Positions 4,944-7,006 of a DNA stretch of 7,006 nucleotides are shown here, piece after piece. The position numbers and the translations under genes were made by a program. The first letter of the stretch is position 1, and each line of letters starts with the position of its first letter. This stretch comes from Alphaproteobacteria bacterium (GTDB lineage: Bacteria; Pseudomonadota; Alphaproteobacteria; Rhizobiales; Aestuariivirgaceae). Location: assembly GCA_024279045.1 (NCBI GenBank), contig JAJRRZ010000038.1:1-7006 (forward strand), written 5' to 3'. Under the pieces are notes generated by a model. That model was not told the origin of the DNA, ran no database searches, and was given only the letters and a program-made list of their open reading frames with translations.

Positions 4944-6554
4944 ATGAGCAGCGAAAACGATCGCGTCATCATCTTCGACACCACCCTTCGCGATGGTGAG
5001 CAGTCGCCCGGGGCCACCATGACGCTGGAAGAGAAACTGCAGGTGGCGGAGCTGCTGGACGAGATGGGTGTGGATGTCATCGAGGCGGGCTTTCCCGTGG
5101 CCAGCCCCGGCGATTTCGAGGCCGTCTCGGAAGTGGCGAAGCTGGTGAAGCAGGCCACCGTGGCCGGGCTGGCGCGGGCCAATGCGCGCGACATCGAGGT
5201 GGCGGCGCAGGCCGTGAAGAACTGCGCGCGTCCACGCATTCACACCTTCATCTCCACCTCGCCGGTGCACATGAAATACAAGCTGCGCAAGGAGCCGGAG
5301 CAGGTCATCGGGATGATCGCGGAGTCGGTCAAGCTCGCCCGCTCGCTGGTGGATGACGTGGAATGGTCGGCGGAAGACGCCACGCGCACCGAGCGCGACT
5401 TCCTGTGCCGCTGCGTGGAGACGGCCATCAAGGCTGGCGCCACCACCATCAACATCCCCTACACGGTGGGCTACACGGTGCCGGAGGAGTTCTTCGAGAT
5501 CATTACCATGCTGCGCGAGCGCGTGCCCGGCGCGGAGAAGGTGATCTTCTCCACCCACTGCCACAACGACCTCGGCCTGGCGGTGGCCAATTCGCTGGCC
5601 GGGGTGCGCGCCGGTGCGCGGCAGATCGAATGCACCATCAACGGCATTGGCGAGCGCGCTGGCAACGCGGCAATGGAAGAGGTGGTCATGGCCATGCGCG
5701 TGCGCAACGATGTCTATCCCTACACCACGGGGATCAGGACGGAGATGCTCACCCGCGCCTCGAAGCTGGTGAGCGCCGTTACCAGCTTCCCGGTGCAATA
5801 CAACAAGGCCATCGTCGGGCGGAATGCCTTCGCCCATGAATCCGGCATTCACCAGGACGGTGTGCTGAAGCACACCCAGACCTACGAGATCATGAAGCCG
5901 GAGGACGTCGGCGCCGGCAAGAGCGCGCTGGTGATGGGCAAGCATTCGGGTCGCCATGCCTTCCGCGAGAAGCTGAAGGAGCTGGGCTACGAGTTGTCCG
6001 ACAATGCCTTCGAGGATGCCTTCCAGCGCTTCAAGGAGCTGGCCGACCGCAAGAAGCACGTCTATGACGAGGACATCGAGGCACTGGTGGACGAGAACAT
6101 CGCCACCGCCACGGATGCCCGCAAGGTGGTGGCGCTTACCGTGATTGCCGGCACCATGGGCCCGCAGACGGCCACCCTGACGGTGGAAGAGGACGGCGAG
6201 CACAAGACCGTGCAGGCCGTTGGCAACGGGCCGGTGGATGCCACCTTCAACGCCATCAAGCAGGCCTTCCCGCATGATGCGACGCTGGCGCTGTATCAGG
6301 TGCATGCAGTAACCGAGGGCACCGATGCGCAGGCCGAGGTATCGGTACGCCTGGAGGATGCTGCCGCCGGCATTTCCGCCACCGGGCGGGCAGCGGATCC
6401 GGACACACTGGTGGCCTCCGCGAAGGCCTACCTGGCGGCGCTGAACCGCCTGCGGGCGCGCAAGGGTCGGATTGGCGCGGGCAAGGTGGGCCTCGGCGAA
6501 GGCGGCATCAGCATGCAGCCGCTGTCAGAAGCCGCGCGCCGCTCCGGGCCGTGA
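4944..6554 (+). CDS. leuA: 2-isopropylmalate synthase
   Basis: Catalyses the first committed step of leucine synthesis: acetyl-CoA plus 2-oxoisovalerate gives 2-isopropylmalate and CoA, in the cytoplasm. The 536-residue protein starts with the TIM-barrel signature FDTTLRDGEQSPG (R16, D17). H205 and H207 in STHCHNDLG and N241 in GERAGN complete the divalent-metal site with D17. The linker carries GKHSGRHAF, and the C-terminal leucine-sensing domain is present from about residue 395 to the end, including an SVRLED-type strand. Feedback inhibition by leucine is therefore expected. Length is slightly above the usual ~515-525 because of a loose tail. The ATG at 4944 is chosen because GGAG lies nine bases upstream and homology starts at once; the frame is open back to 4773, but that part is the attenuator leader. 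It is transcribed from the leuL promoter and no other leu gene follows in the window. Confidence 0.97.
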   Translation: MSSENDRVIIFDTTLRDGEQSPGATMTLEEKLQVAELLDEMGVDVIEAGFPVASPGDFEAVSEVAKLVKQATVAGLARANARDIEVAAQAVKNCARPRIHTFISTSPVHMKYKLRKEPEQVIGMIAESVKLARSLVDDVEWSAEDATRTERDFLCRCVETAIKAGATTINIPYTVGYTVPEEFFEIITMLRERVPGAEKVIFSTHCHNDLGLAVANSLAGVRAGARQIECTINGIGERAGNAAMEEVVMAMRVRNDVYPYTTGIRTEMLTRASKLVSAVTSFPVQYNKAIVGRNAFAHESGIHQDGVLKHTQTYEIMKPEDVGAGKSALVMGKHSGRHAFREKLKELGYELSDNAFEDAFQRFKELADRKKHVYDEDIEALVDENIATATDARKVVALTVIAGTMGPQTATLTVEEDGEHKTVQAVGNGPVDATFNAIKQAFPHDATLALYQVHAVTEGTDAQAEVSVRLEDAAAGISATGRAADPDTLVASAKAYLAALNRLRARKGRIGAGKVGLGEGGISMQPLSEAARRSGP

Positions 6555-6561
6555 GTGTCGA

Positions 6562-6602
6562 GCCGGAGAGAAGGGTATCTCATGCCCATCTCTCCGGCCT
6601 TT
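6562..6602 (+). terminator. Terminator-like hairpin after leuA
   Basis: A perfect 10-bp stem (6562-6571 with 6589-6598) continues inward with three more pairs after one mismatch and has a 9-nt loop. It starts 8 nt after the leuA stop and is followed by CCTTTC, a short U-tract. Position and stability make it the likely end of the leuA transcript. Confidence 0.65.
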
Positions 6603-6640
6603 CGGGCAATCATCAGCGCAAGCGGCAATGGCATCAGCGC

Positions 6641-7006
6641 CGGCACCTGAAAGATGTGCGCACGAGGCTGTTGCATGTTCACCCCAAACGTCTGGCCAAC
6701 GGTGAATGGCTGATCATCGCCAGTAATGCCGGCCTGTCCAATCCCCTGCGACCTGTCGCAAGAAATGGGGGACGAATGCCTGTTCGCCCATGCCGGCAAG
6801 CGTGGCTTCAAGCGTGAAGACACGCACATGCCCCAACCCAGCAAGCTGCACACGCTGTTCGCGATGGGACACTTCCGGAAACACCATGATTTGGCCGTGC
6901 TGGCTGGCAGGGGGAGCTTGATTGGCGGCTTGTGTGGCCTTCAGTCCTGGAGGCGGCTGCTTTTCAAGCCTGGAAAGCGGGGATTTTGTTTCATTTTTCC
7001 TCAAAC
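6641..7006 (+). pseudogene. Decayed C-terminal part of an IS4-like transposase
   Basis: The C-terminal half of a DDE transposase resembling the IS4 family survives in three successive frames. The first frame reads RLANGEWLIIASN and NPLR up to about 6750. A second frame gives CRKKWG (6754-6770). A third gives DECLFA followed by RGFKREDTHM and continues to the window edge (from 6771). Restoring one base near 6751 and one G in the run 6767-6771 joins them into the order expected for this family. In the Y-(2)-R-(3)-E-(6)-K signature only the Glu (codon 6774-6776) remains: Tyr is Cys, Arg is Lys and the final Lys is Gly. The last ~50 codons are poorly conserved. No catalytic N-terminal part, terminal inverted repeat or target duplication is visible, so it cannot be active. 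The first border is approximate and the right end may extend beyond the window. Family assignment is by motif memory only. Confidence 0.7.

Noticed and set aside
4884..6305. 473-codon open frame on the - strand opposite leuA
   Set aside because: A long antisense frame is expected in GC-rich coding DNA; it is His/Leu-rich with no domain.
6428..6853. 141-codon open frame on the - strand over the leuA end and transposase relic
   Set aside because: It spans a terminator and two unrelated regions and has no recognisable motif.

Overview
The window looks chromosomal and comes from a high-GC alphaproteobacterium. The evidence is a RegB/PrrB/ActS-type redox kinase, a TadV/CpaA-type prepilin peptidase, an Fe-type superoxide dismutase and a leucine-attenuated leuA. 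The order (for example Sphingomonadales or Rhodospirillales) cannot be fixed from this sequence. Five protein genes belong to recognisable families. One small exported protein is unrecognised. A leader peptide and a decayed transposase complete the gene content.

Left part (1-2336, + strand): a ~104-nt near-palindrome at the very start is followed by a non-coding stretch. Next come a membrane-bound redox sensor kinase (regB-like, 314-1786) and, 4 nt further on, a RimI-type N-acetyltransferase (1791-2336). The usual partner response regulator is not in the window.

Middle part (2374-4410, - strand): three separate transcription units. They are sodB (Fe-SOD), an orphan A24 prepilin peptidase, and an 87-residue exported protein of unknown function. 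Each ends in a stem-loop, and two of these are textbook intrinsic terminators. rimI and sodB converge, with two hairpins between them. The sodB leader holds a candidate promoter framed by a perfect 10-bp inverted repeat. The small exported gene has a strong Shine-Dalgarno that lies partly inside a hairpin.

Right part (4570-6602, + strand): a classic biosynthetic attenuation layout. A well-spaced promoter (TTTACA-N17-TAAATA) comes first. It is followed by a 31-codon leader ORF with its own ribosome binding site and four consecutive leucine codons, a ~200-nt leader able to form alternative stems, then leuA (2-isopropylmalate synthase) and a terminator-like hairpin. Transcription of the first step of leucine synthesis is thus probably set by translation of the leader Leu codons.

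Right edge (6641-7006): the degraded C-terminal part of an IS4-like transposase. It can be read only by restoring two single missing bases, and its YREK signature is eroded. It is a relic, not an active element.

I found no rRNA, tRNA, CRISPR array, origin or phage module. The most interesting unexplained elements are the 104-nt palindrome, the inverted repeat around the sodB promoter, the Shine-Dalgarno hairpin of the small exported gene, and the leuA leader.
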